DNA from: a virus
Reading direction: 5' to 3' (one strand)
DNA: 40,014 nucleotides
Virus record (IMG/VR): IMGVR_UViG_3300010885_080864
Coordinates: 1 to 40,014 of that record
Positions 39,217-40,014 of this stretch are shown in pieces. How positions within the stretch are numbered: the stretch's first letter is position 1; the number at the start of each line of letters is the position of its first letter. The position numbers and the translations under genes were made by a program. The notes under the pieces were generated by a model. It ran no database searches. It worked only from the letters and a program-made list of their open reading frames with translations, and had not been told where the DNA came from.

Positions 39217-40014
39217 TTTCTATATGTTGACAAGCTTTTTGGTGTAGATGTTGGCGATACAGAATCTTTTGATTCATTCGCATTATAATAACTCATTAAT
39301 AGCTCATTAACTTGCTTGATACCAATAAAAGATTTTTCTAATTTTTCTATATCTTTATCTAAAGATAAGGCATCAAGGTCGCTCTCAAGATCATTCATAA
39401 TATCTGATGTAATAGATCTTGACTCTTCAATTTTTTCGAATGCATCAAGCCTGAGCGCTGAGCTTTTATCAAATGGACTTAATTCATGTATCTTTTTCTT
39501 TAGCCATCTAGAAACAACATTAGCAATTTTTATGCGATTTTCATTATTTTCATGTGATTTACTAGTCTTGCGATTAATATAATCTATCGCTTGTTCGAAT
39601 GACATGATGCTAGGGTATTTTAAATTACCCTGTAATCTTTCAATTCCTAATTCATAATCAATAATAAAATTATTGACGCTTAAATCATCTTTGTCTCTAT
39701 TGGCAATTATTAATTTATCATGAATACTAGCCAATAATTTATGACTAATAGGTCCTGGCTGTGGCATTAGCCCAAAATTCTTTTCAAAATCTTTTTTGTG
39801 ATCTTGAAATTCTGGTTCTGAATATGACGCTGGCTGTGATGCTGACTGTGGTGCTGGTGCTGGCTGTGATGCTGACTGTGGTGCTGGTGCTGGCTGTGGT
39901 GCTGGCGCTAGTTTCCCGCGACTCGCGCGGTTGTCTTGTGGTGAAACATACTCTGCGACATATGGCTGCATCTGCTCAAAACTATCATAGAACTCAATAG
40001 TTCCATTATTCGTA
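39213..40014 (-). CDS. Pro/Ala-repeat protein, N-terminus beyond window
   Basis: The frame is open to the window edge, reading NNGTIEFYDSFEQMQPYVAE, so the true start lies upstream of 40014. After about 35 residues comes a repeated linker (PAPAPQSASQ twice, then PAS). The rest is helical (KLLASIHDKLIIANRDKDDL, VVSRWLKKKIHELSPFD, LESDLDALSLDKDIEKLE). It may be a structural or scaffold-type protein, by likeness in composition to the 1946-3883 protein. No family is recognised. Confidence 0.8.
   Translation of the reverse strand, partial: TNNGTIEFYDSFEQMQPYVAEYVSPQDNRASRGKLAPAPQPAPAPQSASQPAPAPQSASQPASYSEPEFQDHKKDFEKNFGLMPQPGPISHKLLASIHDKLIIANRDKDDLSVNNFIIDYELGIERLQGNLKYPSIMSFEQAIDYINRKTSKSHENNENRIKIANVVSRWLKKKIHELSPFDKSSALRLDAFEKIEESRSITSDIMNDLESDLDALSLDKDIEKLEKSFIGIKQVNELLMSYYNANESKDSVSPTSTPKSLSTYRK
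39831..39905. repeat. 30-bp tandem repeat, two and a half copies
   Basis: A 30-base unit starting TGGCTGTGATGCTGACTGTG is repeated exactly at 39831-39860 and 39861-39890, with a variant half copy to 39905. On the minus strand it encodes the PAPAPQSASQ repeats. It is a coding repeat likely to vary in copy number by slippage. Confidence 0.9.

Noticed and set aside
39831-39905. CRISPR-like repeat array
   Set aside because: The 30-base units are adjacent without spacers and encode the Pro/Ala/Ser repeats of a protein.
39761-40000. Plus-strand ORF of 79 codons with VLALAVMLTVV-type repeats resembling a membrane protein
   Set aside because: It is the reverse strand of the Pro/Ala tandem repeat in the minus-strand gene at 39213-40014, whose frame continues past the window edge.

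Overview
This window looks like part of the genome of a large, AT-rich tailed bacteriophage. The sequence shows about 50 tightly packed genes, nearly all on the minus strand and joined by ATGA, TAATG or 1-15 base junctions. It also shows Shine-Dalgarno sites, many small unknown genes, several free-standing homing-type endonucleases, and T4-like replication and recombination proteins (gp32-like SSB, UvsX/RecA, gp46/gp47-like SbcC/SbcD, dNMP kinase). All three stop codons are used as stops, so the standard bacterial code applies. There is no rRNA, no recognisable tRNA and no CRISPR array. No large terminase, portal or major capsid gene lies inside the window, so the phage assignment is an inference from gene content. 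No gene-free stretch reaches 300 bases.

Layout. 1-8644: a probable virion or packaging block of long unknown proteins (His-rich, Pro/Ala-rich, internally duplicated) plus a CCA-adding-type nucleotidyltransferase and a zinc-ribbon/Vsr-like endonuclease. 8774-13228: GIY-YIG and tandem HNH endonucleases, a sigma-region-4-like protein, the catalytic half of a DnaG primase, DnaJ and a RuvC-like resolvase. 13311-18809: SSB, a winged-helix-like protein, RecA/UvsX, a possible UvsY-like mediator, and the C-terminal half of DNA polymerase III alpha. 18927-25064: the N-terminal half of the polymerase, a stand-alone FtsH-type M41 peptidase, trigger factor and a RecB/Cas4-like nuclease. 25127-31186: a virion-like protein, dNMP kinase, SbcC, SbcD, the zinc-binding half of the primase and a small overlapping ORF. 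31190-40014: peptide deformylase fused to a SEC-C motif, a thioredoxin-fold protein, HNH nuclease, ribosomal protein bS21, topoisomerase I, an FtsK-type motor, a DUF192 protein and a Pro/Ala-repeat protein. Two small genes (33174 and 37392) run on the plus strand.

How it fits together. The phage appears to carry its own replisome: a bacterial-type Pol III alpha, primase, SSB and topoisomerase, supported by recombination enzymes. The polymerase is made as two polypeptides, each ending or starting with half of an intein. The halves meet inside the conserved GYGFNK/SHS segment, so protein trans-splicing should rebuild it. The primase is also in two pieces, but about 19 kb apart and without an intein. 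The zinc-binding piece and SSB share an N-terminal YGEIxW(D/E)D motif that may be a common docking peptide. A second theme is protein synthesis: bS21, trigger factor, peptide deformylase, a CCA-type enzyme, DnaJ and an M41 peptidase would act on the ribosome, nascent chains, tRNA ends and protein turnover.
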